64,000 nt of DNA from Alphaproteobacteria bacterium (GTDB lineage Bacteria > Pseudomonadota > Alphaproteobacteria > UBA9655), in the NCBI GenBank assembly GCA_013287665.1, contig JABDDK010000004.1:1-64000 (forward strand). The letters are read 5' to 3'. A model generated the notes under the pieces. It made no database searches. It worked only from the letters and a program-made list of their open reading frames with translations, and had not been told where the DNA came from. The translations under genes were made by a program, and so were the position numbers. Each line of letters begins with the position of its first letter. The stretch's first letter is position 1. Below are positions 55,702 through 64,000 of this stretch, one piece after another.

Positions 55702-58299
55702 ATGACGTTGCTTACGACTGCACTGCCTCAAACCCCCATGATGACTCAATATTTGGAAATTAAGGCCCAGCATCCGTCAAGCCTACTCTTTTACAGGATG
55801 GGTGATTTTTATGAGCTTTTCTTTGAAGATGCGGTTAAAGCTTCGAAAGCGCTAGATATCGCTCTCACTCGTCGAGGAAAAGGCAAGGACGGTGAAGAAA
55901 TTCCCATGTGTGGTGTCCCCATACATGCGAGCGATAATTACCTTGTTCGTCTTATCCGCCAAGGGTTTCGCGTTGCCATTTGTGAGCAGACGGAAGAGGC
56001 CGCAAATCGACAATCGAAAGGACCTCTCAAACGCGCTGTCATTCGGGTGGTTACACCCGGAACGCTTACGGAAGAAGTTTTGCTTGAGGCGGGTCGAAAT
56101 AATTTCCTGACCTCTCTCGTTCCTGGGAAAAATGAGGGGATCGGCCTTGCTTCAATTGACATTTCAACAGGTGATTTTTTTGTAGAATCGACAACTCAAT
56201 CCCTTCTTGAGACTGTGCTCGCTCGCCTAAAACCTGGTGAAATTATCGTTCCCGATTCCTTTTTAAAGACACCAGACTTGTATGAGCTATTTCAGGATCT
56301 TAAAAAGAGTTTAACACCTCTTCCCCCCAGTCGTTTTGACGGAGAGAATGGTTTTGAGCGCTTGAAGGATCTTTATGGCGTTGAAACGCTCGACTCCTTT
56401 GGTGACTTTAAACCTCAAGAGATTGCAGCGTGCGGAGCCCTTGTCGATTATATTCGCTTAACGCAAATGAGGGATATCCCTGGTCTGAAACCGCCTAGAC
56501 GCCTTAAAGAGGGGGGGCGGCTTGAATTGGATGCGGCTACCCGGCGGAATCTTGAACTTCATTCTTCACTTTCGGGGGAAAGACGCGGGAGTCTCCTCGA
56601 TGTCATTGATCAAACCATTACGCCCATGGGAAAACGCCTTCTGTCTCATCACTTAAGTTCGCCCCTTACAACCTTAAGTATTCTGCAAAGCCGTTTTGAG
56701 GGGTTGGATTTTTTATATGACAATCAACCTTTAAACCAGGCACTGCGCGCTGTTCTCGGCTTTTGCCCTGATTTAGAACGACCTCTGTCACGCTTGACCT
56801 GGGGGCGGGGAGGGCCACGCGATCTGGCGGCCTTAAACAAAGGCCTCAAGCTTCTTCCTGATATTCAGAAGATTTTCGGAGGGCATACGCTTCCCCAGAC
56901 CTTGACTCAGGCTCTTGTCAACCTTGGATCCTATGAGGACCTCACAGATCGATTGACGCTTGCCCTGAAGGATGAGCTCCCGCATTTAACCCGTGAAGGG
57001 GGGTTTATACGTCCAGGATACAACAAGACCCTCGATGAACTTTTGGCGCTGAGAGATGATGGCAAGGGGGCTCTAGAGGCCTTGCAACAGCGGTATATTG
57101 CTGAAACCAGCGTGGGATCTCTCAAGATAAAGCACAACAATATCGTTGGGTATCATGTGGAAGTGACGAGCCTTCATAAGGATAAACTGGGCCCTGCCTT
57201 TATTCATCGGCAAACGATGGCCAATGCAATGCGTTTTTCTACGCCCGAACTGAATGAGCTTGAAAAGAAAATTACAGGGGCTTTGGACCAAGCATTGGCT
57301 CTTGAGCTATCTCTCTTCCAAGAGCTCGTTGATGACACGGTCAAAAGAGCTCCGGAGATTGTTGAGACTGCGCATGCCCTTGCAGCGCTCGATGTCATGG
57401 CAAGTCATGCGCATTTGGCTCTTGAGAAAGGCTACGTGAAACCAGAGTTGGATGAGTCTCTTGCCTTTGAAATTGAGGGAGGTCGTCATCCTGTTGTGGA
57501 AGCCCTTCTTCCCCAAGGCACCCCCTTTATTCCCAACGATTGTGATGTCAAAGGTCTCTGGCTTTTAACGGGCCCGAATATGGCAGGAAAGAGCACTTTC
57601 CTCAGGCAAAACGCCTTGATTGCCCTCATGGCCCATATGGGGATGTATGTCCCTGCAAAAAAAGCACACATCGGCCTTATTGACCGGATCTTTAGCCGGG
57701 TGGGAGCTTCCGATGATTTAGCACGGGGGCGCTCAACCTTTATGGTTGAGATGACAGAGACAGCAACCATCTTAAATCAGGCCACACCCCGTAGCTTTGT
57801 GATTTTAGATGAAATTGGGCGAGGAACCGCAACCTTCGATGGCCTTTCCCTCGCGTGGGCGTGTGTAGAGCACCTCGTTCATGTCAATCAAGCCCGCTCC
57901 CTCTTTGCAACTCATTATCATGAATTGACCTCTCTTGAGACATCCTTAAAGGAAGTGACGTGCTATACGGTGAAGATTCGGGAGTGGGAGGATCAAATTA
58001 TCTTTCTTCATGAGATCACTAAAGGAACGGCGGATAAGTCTTACGGCATTCATGTGGGAAAACTGGCAGGCCTTCCTTCATGCGTCGTGGAAAGAGCGGA
58101 GGAAGTCCTCAAAACGCTTGAAGAAACAAAACCAAAGCCCAAACTCGCAGCCCAGCCTTTGCCCTTGTTTGTTGAAGCTTATAAGGCACCGTCCCCACTT
58201 GAAAAAGCGGTGAGTGCTTTGAATCCAGACGATTATTCACCGAAAGAGGCCTTAGAAAAGCTATATGGATTGAAGAAATTATTGGGTGAGAAAAAATAA
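55702..58299 (+). CDS. mutS: DNA mismatch repair protein MutS
   Basis: It recognises mismatched bases and starts repair. The 865-residue protein has the mismatch-binding Phe-x-Glu in [12 protein letters not shown] near residue 36, connector and lever domains, Walker [15 protein letters not shown] near residue 620, Walker [17 protein letters not shown] and the ABC signature region, ending in a C-terminal helix-turn-helix/dimerisation part. It starts 2 bp after the upstream epimerase stop. The length fits the family. Confidence 0.98.
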   Translation: MTLLTTALPQTPMMTQYLEIKAQHPSSLLFYRMGDFYELFFEDAVKASKALDIALTRRGKGKDGEEIPMCGVPIHASDNYLVRLIRQGFRVAICEQTEEAANRQSKGPLKRAVIRVVTPGTLTEEVLLEAGRNNFLTSLVPGKNEGIGLASIDISTGDFFVESTTQSLLETVLARLKPGEIIVPDSFLKTPDLYELFQDLKKSLTPLPPSRFDGENGFERLKDLYGVETLDSFGDFKPQEIAACGALVDYIRLTQMRDIPGLKPPRRLKEGGRLELDAATRRNLELHSSLSGERRGSLLDVIDQTITPMGKRLLSHHLSSPLTTLSILQSRFEGLDFLYDNQPLNQALRAVLGFCPDLERPLSRLTWGRGGPRDLAALNKGLKLLPDIQKIFGGHTLPQTLTQALVNLGSYEDLTDRLTLALKDELPHLTREGGFIRPGYNKTLDELLALRDDGKGALEALQQRYIAETSVGSLKIKHNNIVGYHVEVTSLHKDKLGPAFIHRQTMANAMRFSTPELNELEKKITGALDQALALELSLFQELVDDTVKRAPEIVETAHALAALDVMASHAHLALEKGYVKPELDESLAFEIEGGRHPVVEALLPQGTPFIPNDCDVKGLWLLTGPNMAGKSTFLRQNALIALMAHMGMYVPAKKAHIGLIDRIFSRVGASDDLARGRSTFMVEMTETATILNQATPRSFVILDEIGRGTATFDGLSLAWACVEHLVHVNQARSLFATHYHELTSLETSLKEVTCYTVKIREWEDQIIFLHEITKGTADKSYGIHVGKLAGLPSCVVERAEEVLKTLEETKPKPKLAAQPLPLFVEAYKAPSPLEKAVSALNPDDYSPKEALEKLYGLKKLLGEKK

Positions 58300-58369
58300 T
58301 TCCGTTAACTTTTTTTTAAGAAACTCTTGATAGCCTTCAGGTAGACCCTTGTCATAACCTGGAGACTAT

Positions 58370-58612
58370 ATGAAAATACTTCGCTATCTCATTGTACTAC
58401 TCCCCCTCCAAGCAATGGCGAAGGCGCCTGAATGTCCCCTCTATTCGAACAAAAAACTGTGTCTTGCAGCGGTTGATGAAAGCTATAAAAACTATTTAGA
58501 TTATTTGAAAGACGAATATACTGATGAGACGCGACCAACAGAACTCATTCAAGCGGCAAATGATGTTAAGCATTATGAGAGACTTGCCTGTCAGAAAACC
58601 TGTTTAAATTGA
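58370..58612 (+). CDS. Small exported cysteine-containing protein
   Basis: No family is recognised. The 80-residue product has a short signal peptide (MKILRYLIVLLPLQAMA) and four cysteines in the mature part, arranged as two near the start (PECPLYSNKKLCLAAVDE) and two at the end (LACQKTCLN). This would suit two disulfides on a helical hairpin. TGGAG precedes the ATG at good spacing. It ends at the base next to the convergent Sel1 gene. Confidence 0.6.
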   Translation: MKILRYLIVLLPLQAMAKAPECPLYSNKKLCLAAVDESYKNYLDYLKDEYTDETRPTELIQAANDVKHYERLACQKTCLN

Positions 58613-59365
58613 TTATTTTTTCATGAGCACTTCTAGAATTTTAAGCATTCCTGGAGCATCAGTATCACCATTTGCTATTGCCTTTTGATACCATTCTTTC
58701 GCCTCTGCGAAATTTCCTTCCTTTTCAACCTCATACCCGATTATACGTTCCGTTTCGCCCACCATTTTCTTTGCATCCACATGACCTGAAGTGTACGCAT
58801 TCCTGAACCAGACCAAGGCTTCATACACATTGTAGCCCATGCTCTCCATTCCTAAATGATAATATACCCTCTGAAGAACCGCTTTCGCTTTTGGATGTTT
58901 TAAGTCACGCGCTCTTTCTAAATAGGGAACAGCGGCCCTAAAATTTTTTTCTGTCCCATGTCCTTTTAGCAACATAATTCCAAAGTTATAATGAGCTGCA
59001 GGATTTCCCTTGTCTATAGCTTGGTTAAACCATTGTCTCGCCTCCTCATAATCTCGAGATGGTTTCGTGGTAAATTGAAATCCTATTCGGTTTTCAACGT
59101 GTCCTATTATTTTATTTGCTTCCACGTGTCCATTAAATAAAGCGTGGTTAAAGAAAAGAAGAGACTCCTTATATTTCCCTTTATTATATAAAACGAGCCC
59201 TATAGTAAAAGGATCTTCATCATTATTTCTTGCAACGCTCGCCATTGAACAAGGTTTATTCTTTAACCCCAGATCATCTTGTGTCTTAACTCTCTTCATC
59301 GCTTCAACTTTGATGCTGCCGAACAAGGTAAAAAGAATAATAAAACCAAAAAAATTTCTAACCAT
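58613..59365 (-). CDS. Exported Sel1-repeat protein
   Basis: The 250-residue protein has a signal peptide (starting MVRNFFGFIILFTLFGS) and then four to five Sel1/TPR-like units of 36-40 residues (AAHYNFGIMLLKGHGTEKNF, DYEEARQWFNQAIDKGNP, NFAEAKEWYQKAIANGDT). Sel1 proteins bind partner proteins and are common in host-adapted bacteria. I place the start at ATG 59365, with GGAGATACAG before it; the ATG at 59377 would put this site inside the gene. It is divergent from the LRR gene, with a parS site in the gap. Confidence 0.8.
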   Translation of the reverse strand: MVRNFFGFIILFTLFGSIKVEAMKRVKTQDDLGLKNKPCSMASVARNNDEDPFTIGLVLYNKGKYKESLLFFNHALFNGHVEANKIIGHVENRIGFQFTTKPSRDYEEARQWFNQAIDKGNPAAHYNFGIMLLKGHGTEKNFRAAVPYLERARDLKHPKAKAVLQRVYYHLGMESMGYNVYEALVWFRNAYTSGHVDAKKMVGETERIIGYEVEKEGNFAEAKEWYQKAIANGDTDAPGMLKILEVLMKK

Positions 59366-59427
59366 CTGTATCTCCATAACTCACGTTTACATGTACAGGG
59401 TTTAAGGCTGGCTTAAAAGTCTTAAAA

Positions 59428-59443
59428 TGTTTCACGTGAAACA
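59428..59443. promoter_or_regulatory. parS site 6
   Basis: A perfect TGTTTCACGTGAAACA with AAAA on its left, in the 187-bp divergent gap between the Sel1 gene and the LRR gene. Confidence 0.93.
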
Positions 59444-59490
59444 TTGATGGGATGAATGAATGTTGTTACCTATTAATTATTTACTTAAAA

Positions 59491-59518
59491 TAGACTTATT
59501 TTAATTTTGTGATATAAT
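59491..59518 (+). promoter_or_regulatory. Candidate promoter of the LRR gene
   Basis: TAGACT (59491-59496), a 16-bp spacer and a perfect TATAAT (59513-59518) lie 34 bp before ATG 59553. It starts about 48 bp downstream of parS site 6. Confidence 0.45.
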
Positions 59519-59552
59519 TATAAAATAATGGTAGAAGTATTAGGAGTGAATT

Positions 59553-62500
59553 ATGAGAAAATTCCGTAAAGCGCTTTATTCCTTATCCTTGCTCTCTTCA
59601 CTGTTTGTTGCACCTGCTGCCGAGGCTAAAATCCCCTGGAAATCTTTCAAAAAAGTAACTCGGTTTTTCCGCGCAGGTCAGGAATTTAATTCTCCTGTGT
59701 TGGGTGAAGCCGCCTTAGAAAGCGGTCTTATCTTCAACCTACGATTTTATGGCCACATCACAAGCAATGTCAAAGAAGGCGCCAGACAGTATATCTTTGA
59801 CAAAGGTAATGATGACATGTCCAAACTTATTAAAGCCCTGCTCCCATCACCTGCAGGTGGTCTTTCTGCAATGACCGACCTAAATACCAATTTCGGTAAA
59901 CTGGCAACAGACCCTAAAGTTGTCTCCTTACTGATGAATTATGCCCATAAAGTGCGTAGCAAAACTGTAAAGAATTGGAAGGCTACCAACAAGAACGCGG
60001 TCCAAGAAATGTTGCAAACCCTTACGGAGGGACACCCGGAGCTTGGAAAAAAGGAACAGGAAAGGATTACGGCGGATATCAACGAGATTATCAACGCCAT
60101 TCGGCTTTCAATAGATAACGAAGGAAAAGCACCCTATCCCAAATATATGACGGAACAAGTTATAACCGCCTTTTTATGCGAGCGATATAACACGCCAGAT
60201 GAGCTGAAACGGTTTTTCGACTCTCTCGATGATGACATCGTTGATCGTAAAATACTAAATGATCCTCAACAGGGTTTTAACGCAGAGCAACTCCTGTCCA
60301 TTGATGATTATAGATCCACATTGGATAAAGACCGAACTCAGTACACAGTTGATGATATCTTCGTGTTGGCCCACCCAGAGCTTGAAACTAACCTTATTAC
60401 ACCCTATAAACCTGGTACGCATTTGTTGAGTAATGGTTCCACATATTTCTTCAAAAGGAGTCAGGATGGACTTGGCGATATTTTGTTCCTTGCGGGTACG
60501 TTTGCTGATTGTGCAGAAATGGCCTTACGCCACCTCCTTAATCTTATACTATATGATGCTAAGGAAAACATTTTCGACCTCCAATATATCAGAAAGTATG
60601 GGGAGGAAAATGCTCCGGATAACCCCTACTTTGCGAACTTCTTAAAATTCTTCGAACGACAAAAACCCGACTCCGCAAATGATGGAAGCATTGCAATGAG
60701 ATCCTTATTTAATGCCGTGGTTGCGGATTTAAATGCGTTCCAGCGTAAAATCCTTATTGACTACTCTCACGGCACTAATGAAGTTAACCCTGATTTTCTC
60801 AATTACATCAATATCTTCCGAATCGTCGTCGGCCTCAAAGTTGAAGAACCGCCCAAAGAACTTCCCAAACAAAAACAATGGCTAGAAAATTCTTTTTTAG
60901 AGCTTCTCAGAGCGCTGAACCCTACCTATGACTATGAATTAGGATTATCTCAAGTCGACGAAAAAAAGAATCATTTAACGGGGAGTCTTGGGATTAGAGT
61001 CAAGGATAAGCAAACGGGAGACACAGCTTTCAGCTTTGAGCTGGATTCAGAGTACAATAAGCACGCTGAAGTCTCTTCTCTCCAAAACCCGAATGTTATC
61101 GCCCTTGAAGGAGAGGGGCCATCATTTAAGCGAGCTTTTGACAGCGAAGAAGTGATGAATCTCTTGTTTCCAGAGTCGGACCTTGCAGAGAAAACAGAGA
61201 ATCCTGTCTACACCCTCTTTAGCGGTATAATGGGAGATGACGCGTCACGTATTGATAAGCTTAAATACATTTCTGACCACTACGCAGAATGGAATCAAGA
61301 GGGCTCTCTCTATAAACCTCATATGGGTTTAATACAGTCGCTGATTTCACACACACTGGAAAATATGGGGTGGGAAGATGATACAACTCTTTTGCCACTC
61401 TCAAAACTTCTTGAAGAGATGTTGAAACAGCAAATGCTGACTGAGCCGCTGCGCCATCAAGTAAAGGGTTTCGCAACTGCCTGGGCAGATCTATCAGGTC
61501 CAGAAATAGCAGCTAATTTTCCCAAAGTACGAAAACTACAGGGCTCTCATAAGGCTTTACAGGATTATGAGTGGGTGAAAGATCTAAGAGAATTGGAAGT
61601 TGTAAACATAAGAAATTTAGATGTTTTGGAAAAACCTCATGGTGAAAAATTACCCCTCAACGGACTCACAAATTTACGGCAACTTAATCTTGAACGCTCT
61701 TCCTTTAAAGTAGAAGGACTGGAAGATCTTGTTAATCTGCAAGGTCTCAATGTTAGTCAAACAAAGATGCAGGAGTTAGATGTAAGTCGCTTAACCAAAT
61801 TACAAAAGCTACATGTGAGCGACTCTCAGGTCAGTAAACTGGTCGGTCTCGAGAATTTGAAGGACCTGCAAACACTGGAAGCAAACGAGACCACTCACTC
61901 AGAGTTCGTCGTCAAGGATCTGCCAAATCTGGCATCCCTCTCATTGTGGGAGATGTCTTCTAAAACGGTAGAGTTGAGCAACTTACCTAATGTTTCATTC
62001 TTAAACATCCACCCTAAAACAGATCAGTCCATAAATAACCTTACCATTCACACCATGCCTGGGTTAGAATCACTGCAACTTTGGGATGTGGATAATGCCC
62101 GCATAGAAAATGCGCCTAAGTTAAAAAAGATACACCCCCTCATGGTGAAGGACACTCTGGAATTACGCAACCTCGATGGTTTAGAGAGTCTCTATTTCTC
62201 TTCCCAAAGTCTTTCATCACTCATCCTAGGCAACCTATCCTCTCTGCGGGATTTAGACTTAGAAACCCAAACAGGCTTGAAGTTACTCTCACTGAAGGAT
62301 CTTCGAGGCTTAAAGTCACTTAGCCTACCAAAATCTCCGATTCATAAAACGGAGGGCATAGAAGAATTGAGGGATTTACAAGACCTCTCCCTCTCATCTT
62401 CTCAATGGGAATCCTTTGATCTCAGTAAGTTTGAGAGTTTAGAAAGCCTTAACCTCTCATGGAACAAAATCAAGAACCTAACGGGATTGACGTCTTTAAC

Positions 62501-63248
62501 TCACTTAAAGGAATTAAAATGGTATGACATCGACGTTGACCATCTAGACGTGTCTCCTTATAAGCATTTGGAAACATTGTATATTTCTGGCGACAAATAT
62601 GCAGGTGTGCTTGATTTGAGCCAAAATGGTAACCTCAAGACATTAGATATGAGTCGTTTCAAAGCGGGAACCCATAAAGGCCTCGAGAAACTAAGCTTAT
62701 TAGAAGAACTGAACCTCCATGCAAGTCATATCGACCGTTTAGATATCAGCTCATTCAGTCATTTACGTAAATTAGGTTTAAGCAATACCGGCATCAGCGA
62801 CCTAGTGGGGTTAGAAAGCGCGTCGACCCTGGGGGAAATAAACCTGGAAGGATCTAAACTAAAGGAACTTAATGTTGGTAAAAATCGAGAGCTGACCTTT
62901 CTAGAGCTCAATAATTCACTTATCTCTCGTTTGCACGGCCTCCAGAATTTGGAAAAACTCATTCGGGTAGATGTCACCGGCTGTAAAGATCTTACTGGGG
63001 AGTTATCTTTAAGCAAATTACCACAATTAACATCTCTTTCGCTGAGAAAGTCTGGCGTAGAAAGTCTCGTCCTAGAAGATATGGATTCTTTGCAAGTTCT
63101 CAATCTCAAAGAAATGCCAGGGTTGAAGAGGGTGGAATTTAAAGGAAGCTTCAAAAGTCTCCACTATATAGATGGGATGGATAATCCTCAGATTCAATTC
63201 ATAGGCCGCCCAAAATTTAGGCATGAGAAAGAAGACCAAGATGAATAA
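59553..63248 (+). CDS. Large exported leucine-rich-repeat protein
   Basis: The 1231-residue protein has a signal peptide (MRKFRKALYSLSLLSSLFVA, cleaved near PAAEA). A helical N-terminal region of about 630 residues has no family I recognise. A leucine-rich repeat domain runs from about residue 657 to 1215, with some 24 units of 21-24 residues of the type L-x-x-L-x-x-L-x-L-S-x-x-x-I-x-x-L (LRELEVVNIRNL, LTSLTHLKELKWYDID, LSLLEELNLHAS). Such domains form protein-binding arcs and are frequent in effectors of intracellular bacteria. AGGAGTGAATT precedes the ATG. A role in host contact is inference. Confidence 0.85.
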   Translation: MRKFRKALYSLSLLSSLFVAPAAEAKIPWKSFKKVTRFFRAGQEFNSPVLGEAALESGLIFNLRFYGHITSNVKEGARQYIFDKGNDDMSKLIKALLPSPAGGLSAMTDLNTNFGKLATDPKVVSLLMNYAHKVRSKTVKNWKATNKNAVQEMLQTLTEGHPELGKKEQERITADINEIINAIRLSIDNEGKAPYPKYMTEQVITAFLCERYNTPDELKRFFDSLDDDIVDRKILNDPQQGFNAEQLLSIDDYRSTLDKDRTQYTVDDIFVLAHPELETNLITPYKPGTHLLSNGSTYFFKRSQDGLGDILFLAGTFADCAEMALRHLLNLILYDAKENIFDLQYIRKYGEENAPDNPYFANFLKFFERQKPDSANDGSIAMRSLFNAVVADLNAFQRKILIDYSHGTNEVNPDFLNYINIFRIVVGLKVEEPPKELPKQKQWLENSFLELLRALNPTYDYELGLSQVDEKKNHLTGSLGIRVKDKQTGDTAFSFELDSEYNKHAEVSSLQNPNVIALEGEGPSFKRAFDSEEVMNLLFPESDLAEKTENPVYTLFSGIMGDDASRIDKLKYISDHYAEWNQEGSLYKPHMGLIQSLISHTLENMGWEDDTTLLPLSKLLEEMLKQQMLTEPLRHQVKGFATAWADLSGPEIAANFPKVRKLQGSHKALQDYEWVKDLRELEVVNIRNLDVLEKPHGEKLPLNGLTNLRQLNLERSSFKVEGLEDLVNLQGLNVSQTKMQELDVSRLTKLQKLHVSDSQVSKLVGLENLKDLQTLEANETTHSEFVVKDLPNLASLSLWEMSSKTVELSNLPNVSFLNIHPKTDQSINNLTIHTMPGLESLQLWDVDNARIENAPKLKKIHPLMVKDTLELRNLDGLESLYFSSQSLSSLILGNLSSLRDLDLETQTGLKLLSLKDLRGLKSLSLPKSPIHKTEGIEELRDLQDLSLSSSQWESFDLSKFESLESLNLSWNKIKNLTGLTSLTHLKELKWYDIDVDHLDVSPYKHLETLYISGDKYAGVLDLSQNGNLKTLDMSRFKAGTHKGLEKLSLLEELNLHASHIDRLDISSFSHLRKLGLSNTGISDLVGLESASTLGEINLEGSKLKELNVGKNRELTFLELNNSLISRLHGLQNLEKLIRVDVTGCKDLTGELSLSKLPQLTSLSLRKSGVESLVLEDMDSLQVLNLKEMPGLKRVEFKGSFKSLHYIDGMDNPQIQFIGRPKFRHEKEDQDE

Positions 63249-63259
63249 TAACCCAACAA

Positions 63260-63283
63260 AAAAGGGCCCCGGAGGGCCCTTTT
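63260..63283. terminator. Strong two-way terminator between the LRR gene and groEL
   Basis: AAAAGGGCCC and GGGCCCTTTT form a perfect 10-bp stem around a CGGA loop. A/T runs on both sides allow termination from either strand. It lies 11 bp after the LRR stop and 22 bp beyond the groEL stop. Confidence 0.85.
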
Positions 63284-63305
63284 CCAATAGTTGAAGAATA
63301 GGTTT

Positions 63306-64000
63306 TTAGAAACCCATTCCGCCGCCCATACCGCCCATGGCATCCATGTTTGGCATTTGGCCGCCTTCTTTCTTCTCAGGCTTTTCCGCAACCATTGCTT
63401 CGGTTGTGATCAAGAGACCAGCGATTGAGGCTGCGTCTTGAAGCGCAATCCGCACCACTTTCGTTGGATCAATGATACCTGCTTTCACAAGATCAGTGTA
63501 CTCACCTGTTTGAGCATCAAACCCAAAGTTGGTGTCTTTGCTTTCCAAGAGTTTTCCAATGACGATGGATCCATCCACACCTGCGTTCACCGCAATTTGG
63601 CGAGACGGAGATTGAAGAGCCTTACGGATGATATCAATACCAACGCGTTGCTCGTCATTGAGAGGCTTCAAAGACTCAAGAGCTTTGATGGAGTAAAGAA
63701 GGGCTACACCACCACCGGCAACAATACCTTCTTGTACGGCTGCGCGGGTTGCGTACATTGCATCTTCAACACGGTCCTTACGCTCTTTCACTTCGATTTC
63801 AGTGGCTCCACCGACACGGATCACAGCAACGCCGCCTGCGAGCTTCGCAAGGCGTTCTTGCAATTTCTCACGGTCGTAATCTGAGCTTGATTCTTCAATC
63901 TGAGCACGGATTTGATTGCAACGCGCTTCAATGTCAGCTTTTGCGCCAGCCCCATGAATAATGGTTGTGTCTTCTTTTGTGATGACAACCTTTTTCGCTG
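63306..64000 (-). CDS. groEL: Chaperonin GroEL, C-terminal part
   Basis: The gene continues past the window edge; about 231 C-terminal residues are seen. They show [35 protein letters not shown], the conserved [12 protein letters not shown], and the glycine-methionine tail GGMGGGMGF. It is the protein-folding ring chaperone. The reading frame is open from 64000 to the stop at 63306. groES would lie outside the window. Confidence 0.97.
   Translation of the reverse strand, partial: AKKVVITKEDTTIIHGAGAKADIEARCNQIRAQIEESSSDYDREKLQERLAKLAGGVAVIRVGGATEIEVKERKDRVEDAMYATRAAVQEGIVAGGGVALLYSIKALESLKPLNDEQRVGIDIIRKALQSPSRQIAVNAGVDGSIVIGKLLESKDTNFGFDAQTGEYTDLVKAGIIDPTKVVRIALQDAASIAGLLITTEAMVAEKPEKKEGGQMPNMDAMGGMGGGMGF

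Overview
The window reads as a contiguous piece of an alphaproteobacterial chromosome. Four things point there: the hemC-hemD-mitofilin-hemY run, the DUF3576-leuS-lptE-holA run, a TrcR (DUF1013) gene next to a twin-transmembrane protein and PduO, and a fused indolepyruvate:ferredoxin oxidoreductase. Several large exported proteins (leucine-rich repeats, a 24-fold helical repeat, a lipase, Sel1 repeats) and a scatter of palindromic repeats suggest a host-associated, Holosporales-like bacterium. That placement is an inference from gene content; no rRNA is present to confirm it.

Layout. 0-9 kb, minus strand: indolepyruvate oxidoreductase, two tiny exported paralogues, then the operon trcR / twin-TM / pduO / etfB / etfA, and phosphofructokinase. 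9-14 kb: ydcH and gltX run towards dnaE. 14-21 kb: an exported lipase-like protein, the heme operon hemCD-mitofilin-hemY (HemY is short), and dapDE. 21-27.5 kb: two exported proteins in tandem, a DUF3857/transglutaminase-like protein and a 1418-residue protein built of about 24 repeats, then tRNA-Arg(UCU). 27.9-38 kb: rodZ-like, hisS, prfA, tilS, ftsH, a lipoprotein, a CDGSH protein, rnhA, dsbD and yqgE. 38-45 kb, minus strand: holA, lptE, leuS, a DUF3576 lipoprotein and a porin. 45-50 kb: a lone winged-helix protein, ETF-ubiquinone oxidoreductase translationally coupled to a sensor kinase, and a degenerate Rpn-type nuclease. 50-53.5 kb: xthA, rsmG, parA, parB, a truncated LysR gene and tRNA-Cys. 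53.7-64 kb: a CapD/WbpM-like epimerase, mutS, small exported and Sel1 proteins, a 1231-residue exported LRR protein, and the 3' end of groEL.

The unifying signal is chromosome segregation. Six perfect copies of the 16-bp ParB site (parS) lie between 15.8 and 59.4 kb around parAB. Four are inside genes (two in rsmG, one in tilS, one in dapD), always in the frame that encodes Val-Ser-Arg-Glu-Thr. This implies that the replication origin is not far away.

A second layer is a family of double-hairpin repeats (ten full copies and one solo hairpin) in intergenic gaps, often just past stop codons. Two pairs share nearly identical interiors, which indicates dispersal. One copy ends a LysR gene after its DNA-binding domain, and another supplies the C-terminal tail of a lipoprotein.

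In metabolism, EtfAB and ETF-QO together form an electron route into quinone, alongside indolepyruvate oxidation. Heme, diaminopimelate (peptidoglycan/lysine) and periplasmic disulfide functions are represented.
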